A stretch of DNA of 64,000 nucleotides from Gemmata massiliana. GTDB taxonomy: Bacteria; Planctomycetota; Planctomycetia; Gemmatales; Gemmataceae. The translations under genes and the position numbers were made by a program. The DNA lies in assembly GCF_901538265.1 (NCBI RefSeq), contig NZ_LR593886.1, forward strand, positions 4,113,738 through 4,177,737. Direction: 5' to 3'. The notes under the pieces were generated by a model. It was not told the DNA's origin. It ran no database searches and saw only the letters and a list, made by a program, of their open reading frames with translations. Below are positions 45,970-55,770 of this stretch, piece after piece. Numbering within the stretch: position 1 is the first letter of the stretch; each line of letters begins with the position of its first letter.

Positions 45970-46752
45970 ATGTTTCGGAACCTGATCGCGATGGCAGCCA
46001 TCGTATTCACCGCGGGCGCGTCCCAGGCCGCGGTCGTCACGAAAGTGGTCGACTACGAGTTCGACGGAGTGAAGCTAAAGGGCTTTTTGGCCTACGACGA
46101 CGCGGTGAAGGAGAAGCGCCCCGGCGTGCTCGTCGTTCACGAGTGGTGGGGGTTGAACGACTACGCGAAGGACCGGTGCAAGAAGCTCGCGGAACTCGGG
46201 TACGTCGCGTTCGCGGTAGACATGTACGGCGACGGCAAGACGACCGAGCACCCGGACGACGCCCGCAAGATGACCGGGCTGGTCCGCGAGAACGTGCAGG
46301 TGTGGCGCGGGCGCGCGGAGGCGGGGTTGAAGCAGCTCAAGGGCCTGCCCAACGTGGACGGCGACAAGATCGCGGCCATCGGCTACTGCTTCGGCGGGAG
46401 CACGTGTCTCCAACTCGCGTACACTGGGGCCGATCTGAAGGCCGTCGCCACGTTCCACGCGGCGCTTCCCAAGCCGACCGGCGACGAGGCGAAGGCGATC
46501 AAGCCGAAGGTGCTGGTCTGCCACGGCGCGGCCGACACGTTCATCTCGGAAGACTCGATCAAGGCGTTCCGCGGCGCGCTCGACGGCGCCGGCACCAAGT
46601 ACGACTTCGTCGCGTACAAGGACGTGGTTCACAGTTTTACCGTGCCCGGTGCGGACGCGGTGAACATCAAGGGCATGAAGTACGATAAGGCCGCCGACGA
46701 GGATTCGTGGAAGAAGATGCTCGCGCTGTTCAAGGACACGCTCGGGCGCTAA
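45970..46752 (+). CDS. Dienelactone hydrolase family protein, exported
   Basis: An alpha/beta hydrolase of 260 residues with a signal peptide (MFRNLIAMAAIVFTAGASQA). The dienelactone-hydrolase motif GYCFGG places the nucleophile at Cys140; Asp189 (HGAADTFIS) and His221 (VHSFTVPG) complete the triad. HEWWGLNDYAKDRCKKLAELGYVAFAVDMYG is the oxyanion region typical of the family. Exported members often act on short carboxylic esters or on unknown substrates. Confidence 0.92.
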   Translation: MFRNLIAMAAIVFTAGASQAAVVTKVVDYEFDGVKLKGFLAYDDAVKEKRPGVLVVHEWWGLNDYAKDRCKKLAELGYVAFAVDMYGDGKTTEHPDDARKMTGLVRENVQVWRGRAEAGLKQLKGLPNVDGDKIAAIGYCFGGSTCLQLAYTGADLKAVATFHAALPKPTGDEAKAIKPKVLVCHGAADTFISEDSIKAFRGALDGAGTKYDFVAYKDVVHSFTVPGADAVNIKGMKYDKAADEDSWKKMLALFKDTLGR

Positions 46753-46931
46753 GCAGACCGTTCGTGCCCGGTACCGTGCCGTCATCGAGTCGCGGGACCG
46801 GTTTTTCGGATTGTACCGGGTCTTTTTTCGCACATTTCTTGCTTTCGCACTTTCGACTTTCGACTTAATTTAGTATTTGGCCGATGGAGTCGAATGCGCA
46901 CGGTTGCGCCCGCTCGCGCAGGAGGCACCGC

Positions 46932-49900
46932 ATGTCCGCCGAACCCGTTCCCCCGCCCCCTCCTCGCAAGGTGCTCCCGCCCCGGAAGCGGCCGGTGCCA
47001 CCTCCACCGCGCCGGAGACGGTGGTTCGTTCGGTTCCTTCCGCTCATCACAGTCTTGCTCCTCGGAGCGTGGTTCGCGCCCACAATCGTCGCGAAGACCG
47101 ATTTGCGTAACCGGCTCGCGCGGAAGGCGCTCGCGGACGTGCGCGGGTCCGTTGAGGTCGGCGGCGCGTCGCTCGGGTGGTTTTCGTCGGTCGAGTTGCG
47201 CGACGTAGTGATTAAGGACGAAACGGGCCGGCCGATCGTCAGTGTCGCGAAGATCGAATCGCAAAAATCGCTGATAACGCTCGCCCGCAACCAGGGCGAT
47301 CCGGGCGAGTTCACTATCGAAAAACCGGTCATCACCGTCGTTTGTCAGAAGGGGACGACTACTCTCGAAAGTACGTTTGCGGAATACCTCAAGGAGAACG
47401 CGGAACCCGCTCCGACGCGGACGCCCGTGAGTGTCAAAATCGTCGGCGGTGTGGTTACGATCGTTGACGCGGAGGCGGACAAGACCACGAGCGTCGAGGA
47501 CATCAACGCGAACGTTCAGATCCCCGCGAACCGGTCCGAACCGATCGCGATCACCGCGACCGCTGCAACGGGGGGCATCAACGCGGACGCGACGATCGGC
47601 GCCGCCGGCTCCGCTAAACTCGTGACTGCGGGCTTGGCACTCGATACGTTCGCACCACTCCTGAAGCGAATCGACCCCGAACTGAGTCTTGCGGGAACGG
47701 TCGGCACCGATCTGCGGGTGACTTGGGGGAAGGATTCGGCCGGGCGCCTGGCGCTCACCGCTTCCGGGAAGGCGAGTGCGACGCAACTCGCGGTTTCCGG
47801 CCCGTGGCTCAAAGGCGATCGGCTCGTACTCGATTCGGCCGAACTGCCGATCGACGTCGAACTTGCGGGGCGCGGGCTTCGCGTGCGCAAATTCGACCTC
47901 ACGTGTGACGTGGGGACGGTTTCGGCGAGCGGGACGTTCGACCCGGACGAACCGGTGGAAGCGCTCCTCACGCGGGCCGGCGCATCGGTGAGTGCAAAGG
48001 TCGACATCGCGAAGCTGGCTGCAAAACTCCCGAAGGTGCTTCGACTGAAGGAAGGGACCGAGCTGCGTGAAGGCAAACTCGATCTCGAACTTGTGAGCCG
48101 GGCGGACGCGAACACCACCGTGTGGGACGGGAAGGTCAACACGACCACGCTTCGGGGCGTGCGCGACGGCAAACCGATCGCGTGGGAGCAACCGCTGCAA
48201 ATCGATTTCGCCGCCCGGTACGCGAAGGGCGGGTTGCCGACCGTCGATCGGCTCGTTTGCAAGTCGGATTGCGTCGCGGTGATCGCAGAAATCAATCCCG
48301 AACGTCTGCGCGCCGCTGCCACCGTCTACTTGGAAAAGCTGAGCGCCCGGCTCGCGGACTTCGTGGACTTGAGGGGCTTCACACTCGCCGGTGTCGCAGA
48401 CGCGACGCTGAGCACGTACCGCGGGCGCGACGGGAAGTTCAATGCGGAGGCCACCGTCGCACTCAAGGACTTCGCGGTTCACGATCAGCAGGGAAGGGGA
48501 CTGAAGGAACCAGCGCTGGATTTCCGGTTCCAGGTAACGGGCGTGGCACCCGACACCGGCACGGTGCAACTTGCGACCGCGTCGGCCGTTCTTGCCTCGT
48601 CGGGTGACGAACTGCGCCTGACCCTGAGCGAACCCGTGAGCGATATTCACAAACTCGCGAACGGCAGCGCTGATGTGAAGCTCACGGGCGACCTCGCACG
48701 TTGGAAGGCCCGCGTCGCCGCGGTCGTCAAGCTCCCGGACTTCCCACTCAGCGGTTCGATCGATGCGGGCGGGCGCGCGAAATTCGCAACCGACAACGTG
48801 ACCATAGACCGGCTCGCGGTTGTTCTTACGAAACCGAAACTCTCCCGGTGGATCGCGCTCGACGAGCCGAAAATGGACGCGGTCGGCGATCTGACATTCA
48901 CGCGCGCCACCAGCACAGCAACCATTGCCAAACTGACGATCAATTCCGCACCGCTCTCGGTCACCGGAGGGACGCTCAGTTTCGAGCCGCAAACAAACGG
49001 CGACGTTGCCATCAGCGGCATCGGGCAGTGCGCCACCGATCTGAATCGGCTCGGGAAGGTCGTGCAACTGTACGTCGACCCAAACGGGCCGGACGCGCTC
49101 AGCGGCCGCGGGACCGGTCCGCTCCGTTTTCGTTCGAGCGGCGACACGACGACTTTTGGCGGCACGTTGGACGTGACCAACTTCGGGTACGGCCCGAAGG
49201 ACAAGTACGTCTGGTTCGAGCAAGCATTGCACCTCGAAGCAGACGGCTCGTTTAGCAGTGCCTCAGATGCGGTCACGATCAAGAGCGCGAAGGCCGAGCG
49301 GCCCGGTTTGGTCGTTGACGCGAAGGGCAAGCTCGAAAAAATCAGCGACACGCGCGACGTGAACTTTAACGGCACGCTGCGCTACGACTGGGACAAGCTG
49401 ACGCCGCTGGCGCGCGGGTTCGTTGGCCCGACATTTAATGCGACCGGTACCGGCTCGCGCGGGTTCTACCTCGCCGGACAACTCGAACCGAACGGCCAGA
49501 AGACGGCCGCAGTTCCCGCGCCTCCGAAGTCCGAACCGAAGATCGGTGGACCGATCGTTCTGAAGGCACCGACCGCGAACCCGCCCGCTCCTAAAGCGCC
49601 CGCGGCCCCAAGTGGTCCGAGCCTCTTCGCCACCCTGGACGGTGAGGTCGCGGTCGGCTGGCACTCGATGCGGGCCTATGGCTTCGATATCGGCACCGGT
49701 GAACTGAACGCGAAGATGGCGCGCGGGGTGGCGAAGGTCGCGCCGCTAGAGGCAACCTTCGGTGGCGGGAAGGTGAAGCTCTCGCCGACGCTCGAACTCG
49801 GCACCGCGCCGGCTGTGATGACGCTCGCGAAGGGGAACGTGATCGACCGCGCCAAGCTCACCCCGCAAGCAACGGCCAGCGCGCTCGGGTACGCGCTCCC

Positions 49901-50528
49901 CGCCATCGCGAACACCGGGGAGGCTTCGGGCGAAATCTCCGCGAACATCGAGGAAGCCCGGATCTCGCTCGCGGACGTCAATCAAACGAGCATAAAGGGC
50001 TCGCTCGTGATTCACAAGGCCACCGTGGGGTTCAGCCCGGTGGTCGCCCAAATCGCGACGCAGCTCGGCGCGAAGGCCACCACAATGACACTCGTAAACG
50101 ACTCGACCGTACCGGTTCAGGTCGCGAACGGGCGCGTGTACCACCAGAACTTCGCGATCCGCATTTCGGGCACCACGTTCCACACGAACGGCTCCGTGGG
50201 CTTCGACGACACGCTGGACCTCATCGTGGACGTGCCGCTGCCGAAGGAAATGCCGCTGCTCAAGAACAATCCGGTCCTAATGAAAGCCGTCGCGGGGAAG
50301 GTCGTGAAGGTGCCGGTGAAAGGGACGCTGACGAAGCCCGAACTCGATCCGAAGGCGTTTAACGACGCGGTAATCGCACTGGCCCGCGACAGCGCGAAGG
50401 ACGTGGGTAAGGATCTGCTCGAAGGCGAACTCCGCAAGTTGTTCCCCAACATGCCCGCGCCCGGCACGAACCCGAAGCCCGGTGGCGGGATATTCCCGTT
50501 TGGGTTGCCGTTCGGAAAGAAGCAGTGA
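46932..50528 (+). CDS. Large AsmA-like membrane-anchored protein
   Basis: A 1198-residue protein. ATG at 46932 is preferred over 46884 because GGAGG is positioned six bases upstream. The first 35 residues are Pro/Arg-rich (VPPPPPRKVLPPRKRPVP), then one membrane helix (RFLPLITVLLLGAWFA). The rest is a long beta-helical array of the AsmA/TamB type, with repeated short strands; NVQIPANRSEPIAITATAAT and DLELVSRADANTTVWDGKVNT are examples. The C-terminus (VDVPLPKEMPLLKNNPVLMKAV, KGTLTKPELDPKAFND) matches AsmA-like ends. It probably spans the envelope as a lipid- or protein-transport bridge. Confidence 0.8.
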   Translation: MSAEPVPPPPPRKVLPPRKRPVPPPPRRRRWFVRFLPLITVLLLGAWFAPTIVAKTDLRNRLARKALADVRGSVEVGGASLGWFSSVELRDVVIKDETGRPIVSVAKIESQKSLITLARNQGDPGEFTIEKPVITVVCQKGTTTLESTFAEYLKENAEPAPTRTPVSVKIVGGVVTIVDAEADKTTSVEDINANVQIPANRSEPIAITATAATGGINADATIGAAGSAKLVTAGLALDTFAPLLKRIDPELSLAGTVGTDLRVTWGKDSAGRLALTASGKASATQLAVSGPWLKGDRLVLDSAELPIDVELAGRGLRVRKFDLTCDVGTVSASGTFDPDEPVEALLTRAGASVSAKVDIAKLAAKLPKVLRLKEGTELREGKLDLELVSRADANTTVWDGKVNTTTLRGVRDGKPIAWEQPLQIDFAARYAKGGLPTVDRLVCKSDCVAVIAEINPERLRAAATVYLEKLSARLADFVDLRGFTLAGVADATLSTYRGRDGKFNAEATVALKDFAVHDQQGRGLKEPALDFRFQVTGVAPDTGTVQLATASAVLASSGDELRLTLSEPVSDIHKLANGSADVKLTGDLARWKARVAAVVKLPDFPLSGSIDAGGRAKFATDNVTIDRLAVVLTKPKLSRWIALDEPKMDAVGDLTFTRATSTATIAKLTINSAPLSVTGGTLSFEPQTNGDVAISGIGQCATDLNRLGKVVQLYVDPNGPDALSGRGTGPLRFRSSGDTTTFGGTLDVTNFGYGPKDKYVWFEQALHLEADGSFSSASDAVTIKSAKAERPGLVVDAKGKLEKISDTRDVNFNGTLRYDWDKLTPLARGFVGPTFNATGTGSRGFYLAGQLEPNGQKTAAVPAPPKSEPKIGGPIVLKAPTANPPAPKAPAAPSGPSLFATLDGEVAVGWHSMRAYGFDIGTGELNAKMARGVAKVAPLEATFGGGKVKLSPTLELGTAPAVMTLAKGNVIDRAKLTPQATASALGYALPAIANTGEASGEISANIEEARISLADVNQTSIKGSLVIHKATVGFSPVVAQIATQLGAKATTMTLVNDSTVPVQVANGRVYHQNFAIRISGTTFHTNGSVGFDDTLDLIVDVPLPKEMPLLKNNPVLMKAVAGKVVKVPVKGTLTKPELDPKAFNDAVIALARDSAKDVGKDLLEGELRKLFPNMPAPGTNPKPGGGIFPFGLPFGKKQ

Positions 50529-50546
50529 TGGGCCTTCAAAGAGAAG

Positions 50547-50571
50547 GGGGCGCAGAATCTTTCTGCGCCCC
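50547..50571 (+). terminator. Hairpin between the AsmA-like gene and the next gene
   Basis: An 11-bp stem, GGGGCGCAGAA (50547-50557) / TTCTGCGCCCC (50561-50571), with a three-base loop, 18 bases after the AsmA-like gene. It can serve both convergent genes, though T-runs are weak. Confidence 0.75.
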
Positions 50572-50607
50572 TCAAGTGTTCAGGTACGTGATTGCGTCAC
50601 ACGTCGG

Positions 50608-51375
50608 TTACTTTTTACCGATCGTGATTTTGAACGAATCCAGGAACGTGTCCGCGTCTTTTCCTTCGACTTGCTCTTTGGTGCCGACGATCGCGAAATA
50701 GTGGACGAAAGTGCCGATAGCGAACACCCGCAACCGGGCCGATTTCTGCGCGTCGATTGTGATTTCGTACTCTTTGCCGGTCAGTTTCTCAAGTTTGATC
50801 TCCTTCTCGTCGGCCACTTTGCCTTTGACCTCCTTGAGGAACGAGTTGCGCGCCGCTTCGATCATCGCCTGAGAGACGTCCGGGCCAATAAGGGGGCGCT
50901 GGGGGGCGGCCGGCATCGCGGGGGCAGCGGGCACCCCGATCGCGGGAGGCACCCCGATCACGGGAGGGGGGAGCTTCCCGGGAACGACGGGCTTCATGGG
51001 CTTGATCGGTTGGATCGGGAGAATCGGCGGGGGTGGAAGGGCACCGGCTCCGGGAACTCCGAGGGGCGGGAGCGGGTTCAGTTTGGGTGGTCCGGGCTGA
51101 ATGAGAATGGTCCGAACGATAAAGTTTCCCTGATCGTTGGATTCGAGTTCGAGGATGTTCACCCGGGCGCGAATGTCTTTAACGTCCACCCAGTCGCCGC
51201 GCTCGGTTCGTTTTCCGCCCTTGGGAATCCAAACGTTGAAGACCTTGTCCTTCGGGGCGTAGGAAACCCACCCTTCGGGCGGTTTTGTTTCTTGGGCCGG
51301 GGGCGGGTCGTCGGCCCCGGACGCGGGCCGTACCAGCACGCAAGCGAGGAGGGCCAGTAACCACTTCGCGGGCAT
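50608..51375 (-). CDS. Exported hypothetical protein
   Basis: A 255-residue secreted protein with a signal peptide (MPAKWLLALLACVLVRPASG). The N-terminal domain (GWVSYAPKDKVFNVWIPKGG ... VDVKDIRARVNILELESND) and the C-terminal domain (SFLKEVKGKVADEKEIKLEKL to ADTFLDSFKITIGKK) are separated by a long Pro/Leu/Ile-rich linker (about 95-150). The C-terminal strand-helix layout of a stress-fold-like fragment occurs in many planctomycete exported proteins. Function unknown. Confidence 0.8.
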   Translation of the reverse strand: MPAKWLLALLACVLVRPASGADDPPPAQETKPPEGWVSYAPKDKVFNVWIPKGGKRTERGDWVDVKDIRARVNILELESNDQGNFIVRTILIQPGPPKLNPLPPLGVPGAGALPPPPILPIQPIKPMKPVVPGKLPPPVIGVPPAIGVPAAPAMPAAPQRPLIGPDVSQAMIEAARNSFLKEVKGKVADEKEIKLEKLTGKEYEITIDAQKSARLRVFAIGTFVHYFAIVGTKEQVEGKDADTFLDSFKITIGKK

Positions 51376-51659
51376 CGAAGTATTCCTTGTCGGTGTGTAA
51401 TGAAACGACGTTACAGGGACGGCGCTTGGGCTCGGGGTACAAAATACTGGTTGGCGCTAGAGTAGATAGTTGAGCAAAGATCGTCCGTACCGTCAATCGA
51501 GTTTAATTCCATCTGCCGGGACCGATGCGCGTTCCGGACAGTTGTACCCGTTCGCCCTGTTGGGAGCGGGGCGTGTGGGCCGGTCGAATTGGGTTGTCTT
51601 CCCCGCGCGCAGTGCTCACAATGTCGGTCCCGCCCGAATTACTCTCTGAGATTCCTGCT

Positions 51660-52625
51660 ATGACCCGCCTGCGCTTCGCACTCTTCTTCGTTGGCATTCT
51701 CTCCACAATGTCTTTCGCTGGTGCCCAACCGACTCCTCAAAAGGCTCACAGCGCGCTCGTTCACGCGGTCGCGGTGTCGCCCGACGGCAAGACTTTGGCG
51801 ACCGCCGGTTTCGATAACGTGGTGAAGCTCTGGGATCTCGTCTCGGACGGAACGATCAAAGAGAAAAAGGTGCTCGCCGGGCACACCGGGCCGGTGTACG
51901 CGGTCGCGTTTCACCCCACCGACGCGAAGCTCGTTGCCACCGCGAGCCAGGACAAGACCGCTCGCATTTGGGACGTCACCGACGGCAAAACCAAATTCGA
52001 GCTGAAGGGCCACACCGACATCGTGGACGCGATCGCGTTCAGCCCGGACGGGAAGACGCTTGCCACCGCCGGCGCGGACAAGTCGGTGCGGTTGTGGAAC
52101 CCGGTCGATGGTAAGGAAGTCAAGAACCTCGGCGCGCACGACGGGTCCGTGTACGTCGTCGCGTTCAGCCCGGACGGGAAGACGCTTGCCACCGCCGGCG
52201 CGGGGAAGGACAGCCTCATCAAGCTCTGGAGCGTGAAGGACCAGAAGGAACTGAAGCAGCTCAAGGGGCACGAGCAACCGGTAACGTCGATCGCGTTTGC
52301 GGACGACAAGGTGCTGGTGTCCGCGTCGATGGACCGCACGATTCGCGTGTGGAACGTGGTCGACGCGAAGGAAACGAAGAAGCTCGGCCCGACCACCGAC
52401 GACCCCTACGCGATCACGTGGTCGGAGAAAGCAAAGACCGCCGCGGTGTGCGGTTACTCGGGGCAGATTACGGTGTGGGCGCTCGACGCGGACAAGCCGA
52501 AGTTCACGAAGGCGATCAAGAACCCGGGCTACTGCGTGGCGTTCGGTCTCGATGGGACGTTCGTCGTTACCGGTCACGATAACGGAACGGTCGTGGTGAC
52601 TCCCGTCACTCCTCCGGGGAAGTAG
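51660..52625 (+). CDS. Exported WD40 repeat protein
   Basis: A 321-residue beta-propeller protein. The ATG at 51660 gives a clean signal peptide (RLRFALFFVGILSTMSFAGA); longer upstream frames do not. Seven WD40-like blades follow, most with the pattern VSPDGKTLATAG ... VKLWDL. Two blades share a 45-base stretch exactly. It probably acts as a scaffold for periplasmic protein interactions; no enzymatic motif is present. Its stop overlaps the convergent lipoprotein gene by 20 bases. Confidence 0.92.
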   Translation: MTRLRFALFFVGILSTMSFAGAQPTPQKAHSALVHAVAVSPDGKTLATAGFDNVVKLWDLVSDGTIKEKKVLAGHTGPVYAVAFHPTDAKLVATASQDKTARIWDVTDGKTKFELKGHTDIVDAIAFSPDGKTLATAGADKSVRLWNPVDGKEVKNLGAHDGSVYVVAFSPDGKTLATAGAGKDSLIKLWSVKDQKELKQLKGHEQPVTSIAFADDKVLVSASMDRTIRVWNVVDAKETKKLGPTTDDPYAITWSEKAKTAAVCGYSGQITVWALDADKPKFTKAIKNPGYCVAFGLDGTFVVTGHDNGTVVVTPVTPPGK

Positions 52626-52821
52626 CCGACTCGGTAGGTGGAGCGGGTGCTTCGATCACGGGCGGCTGGAACGGTGGGTTCGTGGGGGCTGGGTCACGCG
52701 AGAGCCAAACCGCCCGTCCGCGTCGCAGGAGCGGATCGTTCGTGTAGGGCTTCTGTGCGAACCCGCACCCGACGAACGAAAGACCCGCGCAGAGCATCGC
52801 GAGGCGCGCTGCGATTCGCAT
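52606..52821 (-). CDS. Small lipoprotein
   Basis: A 71-residue protein with a lipoprotein signal (MRIAARLAMLCAGLSFVGC) and a short Pro-rich mature part (KPYTNDPLLRRGRAVWLSRD). The lipobox Cys is about residue 19. It overlaps the end of the WD40 gene by 20 bases in the opposite direction. No family recognised. Confidence 0.65.
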   Translation of the reverse strand: MRIAARLAMLCAGLSFVGCGFAQKPYTNDPLLRRGRAVWLSRDPAPTNPPFQPPVIEAPAPPTESATSPEE

Positions 52822-52891
52822 TCGACCCCCCCGCCTCGCCAGGTGAACTCTCTGGATTTATCGGCGCGCGGGGTTGGGGAAGTTGAGCGGA

Positions 52892-54418
52892 TCAGAGAGC
52901 AAAACCGAAGAGGCGCTCGCGAAGGGATTCGAGGGCTTCTGCGGCGGCGAGTGCGGTGTCCGGGTCGTTCGATTCGGCCGCGGTTTCCAGGTCCGGCCAC
53001 GCCCACGACAACTCTTCTGTCGCGATGCGAGCCGCGGCATCTTGGCGGATCGCGGGTTCCTCGCTGTCCAAGCCGGTCGTGATCTCTGCGAGCGCGGACC
53101 GTTCGCCCAATCGCGCCAGCGCGGACACCGCGGCCCGGCGCGTTTCTGTGTCCGAATCCGTGCGCGCCGTGCGCAGGGCACCCACAACATTATTCGGGTC
53201 AAAGGGCGTCCACCAACCCAACGAGCTGACGGCCGCGGTCCGCAGCGCTGGATTCGTGCCGGTCGCGGTCCGCAGCAGCACGCGCTCGGCTTCGTAGCAG
53301 GCGTGCCCTCGCAGTGCCGTAAGAACGACCGCGGCGCGCCCGTGGTGTCGGGCTTTGCGCGAGTAGTGCGCGGCCTGTCCCGCGAGGACCGGGCCGACCA
53401 CGGACGAACGCGACCACTGTAGCGCGCGAACTGCGTCCGTCCACCACGGTGCGCGGCGGTCGGGCAGGTGTGGGAACAGCTTCGTTACATCCGCGCGCAG
53501 CTCGAACAGGCACCGGAGCGCGGCGCCCTGTTCGTCGGTGTCCGCGCTCGCAAATCGCGCGAGCAAGCGGGGTGGCGCGCCCCCGAGCCAGTTCAGTCGT
53601 TGTTCGGACGTGCCCCCGAGTCGCACTTCCTGACGCGCGGCCAGCGCGCGAATTTCGGGCGGAACGAACCGCGCCCAGTGCCCGAGGCGCCGGAAGTAGC
53701 GCTCGGCTTCGATCAGCGCGCTGGTGAGCCACGGGTCGGCACACAAATCGGCGCGACTCGTGAGATCGGCGAGGGTATCGCCCAGTCCGGCCTGGATTAG
53801 GGCGGGCGCTTCAACCGCACCTGCCCGTGTCGCGCGAGCCGCGGTAGTGAGTGCCTGGAGCGCCCGACGGCTCAGAGTACGGTTCGGGTGGCGCAGAACT
53901 GCGGGGAAGTTCGTGAAACAGACCGCTTCGGCCGCGAGCACCGCGCCTTGCGGCGAGTTGCTCGCGGCCTCGGCACAGTGGAGCACGGTCGGCAGCGCTT
54001 CCGCGTAGTTGAGTCGGCGCAGAGCGGACGCGACGTCCACCCAGTACCACGCGCGTTCGGTGGGGTCAGTGGTGAGTTCGCGTGTGAGTTGGCGCTCAAG
54101 GAGACGCGCGGCCGCGGGCGTACCGAGGTCGGTGAGCGCGCGCACGCGGACGGCGAAATCCAGCCCCGCGTGCAGTTCGCGTTCGACCAGATCGGCGCGT
54201 CCGGATTCGAGTAATTCGCGAAAATGGGTCTTTGTTTTTTCGCACGCAGACTCGCCGAGCAGTCCGCCGGCCTGGAGGTGCCGGTGCTGGCGGTCCACCG
54301 CGGCGATGGCACGCGGGAGCGCCCGGCTCGGCAACAGCCACCGCCGCGGGCGCGGGTGCCGGTACGCGCGCCAGAACAGCACGCCCGCTACAACGAGGAT
54401 CAACGCGCCGTAGATCAT
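52892..54418 (-). CDS. HEAT-repeat protein with N-terminal membrane anchor
   Basis: A 508-residue protein. One N-terminal membrane helix (MIYGALILVVAGVLFW) is followed by a basic patch. The rest is an alpha-solenoid of HEAT-like helix pairs (RALTDLGTPAAARLLERQLTRE, AAVSALARLGERSALAEITTGL, AARIATEELSWAWPDLETAA). Such proteins are protein-protein docking platforms. It is the last gene of a minus-strand set with proA upstream, 53 bases away, but a functional link is not evident. Confidence 0.8.
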   Translation of the reverse strand: MIYGALILVVAGVLFWRAYRHPRPRRWLLPSRALPRAIAAVDRQHRHLQAGGLLGESACEKTKTHFRELLESGRADLVERELHAGLDFAVRVRALTDLGTPAAARLLERQLTRELTTDPTERAWYWVDVASALRRLNYAEALPTVLHCAEAASNSPQGAVLAAEAVCFTNFPAVLRHPNRTLSRRALQALTTAARATRAGAVEAPALIQAGLGDTLADLTSRADLCADPWLTSALIEAERYFRRLGHWARFVPPEIRALAARQEVRLGGTSEQRLNWLGGAPPRLLARFASADTDEQGAALRCLFELRADVTKLFPHLPDRRAPWWTDAVRALQWSRSSVVGPVLAGQAAHYSRKARHHGRAAVVLTALRGHACYEAERVLLRTATGTNPALRTAAVSSLGWWTPFDPNNVVGALRTARTDSDTETRRAAVSALARLGERSALAEITTGLDSEEPAIRQDAAARIATEELSWAWPDLETAAESNDPDTALAAAEALESLRERLFGFAL

Positions 54419-54471
54419 CTGTCACACCCGAAGTAGGTCGGCAGAGTGCCGACTACGCCGTCGTGCCACCG

Positions 54472-55761
54472 TTACTCGCGCACGTGACCGTCCCCGGTCA
54501 CGATGAACTTGTACGTCGTCAGTTCGCGCAGCCCGCACGGTCCGCGCGCGTGAAATCGGTCCGTGCTGATACCAATTTCTGCGCCCAGGCCAAGCTCGAA
54601 TCCGTCGTTGAACCGGGTGCTCGCGTTCACCATCACCGCGGCGGAATCCACCCGCTGGGTGAACGCGCGGGCGGTGTTAATGTCGCGCGTGATGATCGCG
54701 TCCGTGTGGTGCGAGCCGAACGTTTCAATGTGCCGCACCGCTTCGTCGAGGTCCGCGACCACCTTGACCGACAGAATCAGGTCGAGGTACTCGGTCCGGT
54801 AGTCGTCGTTGGTCGCGGGCTTCGCGTGGGGTACGAGCTTCTGGGTTCGTGCGCACCCGCGCAGCTCGACCCCCTGTTTCGCAAGCGTAGCACCGATTTT
54901 GGGTAAAAACTCCTCCGCCACGGCCGCGTGAACGAGCAGACTCTCGGCCGCGTTGCAGGTACCCGGGCGCTGGCACTTCGCGTTCACCACGACGCGCTCG
55001 GCAATCTCCAAGTCGGCCGCGGCGTCTACGAACACGTGACACACGCCGTCGAAGTGCTTGATGACGGGCATCCGGGCTTCGGCCGCGACGCGCTGAATCA
55101 GTGATTTCCCGCCGCGCGGGATCGCGAGGTCGATGAACTCGCTCATCGCGAGCAGGTGCCCGACGGCCTGCCGGTCGGTGGTCGGCACGAGTTGCACCGC
55201 GTCGGCGGGTAAACCGCATCGCGTTAGTTCGGTGCTTAGCAACCGGTGCAGCACCGTGTTCGAGTGAATTGCTTCTTTCCCACCACGAAGAATGACCGCG
55301 TTGCCGCTTTTCACGCACAGCGCAGCGGCATCCGCCGTGACGTTCGGTCGCGATTCGTAGATGAAGAACACGACCCCCAGTGGTACGCCGACCTTCAAGA
55401 TCTGGAGCCCGTTGGGGCGCTGAGTGGCTTCCCGCACCTCTCCCACGGGATCGGGCAGCGCTGCGACCTGGCGCAACCCCTCGGCTGCAGATTTGATGCG
55501 CTTCGGGTCGAGCGTGAGCCGGTCAATCGCTGCGGCGTTCAGCCCGAAGCCGGGCGCGGCCTCTACGTCGCGCGCGTTCGCGGCAATTAACTCATCCTGG
55601 TGTGATTCGAGCGCATCCGCCGCGGCGAGCAGCCAGCGGTTCTTCGCCGCAGTCGGAACTGTCGCGAGAACACGGGCCGCGGTCTTTGCGCGCCGTGCCA
55701 GTCCCAGGCACAATGTGCCCAGTTCGTCTTGGAGAGCGGAACTCGGAGGGAGAGCGGACAC
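54472..55761 (-). CDS. proA: Glutamate-5-semialdehyde dehydrogenase (ProA)
   Basis: Reduces gamma-glutamyl phosphate to glutamate-5-semialdehyde in proline synthesis. The 429-residue product shows VGVPLGVVFFIYESRPNVTADAAALCVKSGNAVILRGGKEA (about 125-165), VPTTDRQAVGHLL, the catalytic Cys269 in KCQRPGTCNAAESLLVH, and the FHARGPCGLRELTTYKFIVTGDG end. ATG at 55761 is the start. No proB is adjacent. The gene is followed by the HEAT protein gene and preceded by folP, 9 bases away. Confidence 0.96.
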   Translation of the reverse strand: MSALPPSSALQDELGTLCLGLARRAKTAARVLATVPTAAKNRWLLAAADALESHQDELIAANARDVEAAPGFGLNAAAIDRLTLDPKRIKSAAEGLRQVAALPDPVGEVREATQRPNGLQILKVGVPLGVVFFIYESRPNVTADAAALCVKSGNAVILRGGKEAIHSNTVLHRLLSTELTRCGLPADAVQLVPTTDRQAVGHLLAMSEFIDLAIPRGGKSLIQRVAAEARMPVIKHFDGVCHVFVDAAADLEIAERVVVNAKCQRPGTCNAAESLLVHAAVAEEFLPKIGATLAKQGVELRGCARTQKLVPHAKPATNDDYRTEYLDLILSVKVVADLDEAVRHIETFGSHHTDAIITRDINTARAFTQRVDSAAVMVNASTRFNDGFELGLGAEIGISTDRFHARGPCGLRELTTYKFIVTGDGHVRE

Positions 55762-55770
55762 GAGAGAGCC

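Noticed and set aside
46782-49232. An 816-codon minus-strand frame opposite the AsmA-like gene
   Set aside because: It is an antisense shadow with an unnatural Arg/His/Pro composition; the plus-strand gene has a start, a ribosome site and coherent repeats.
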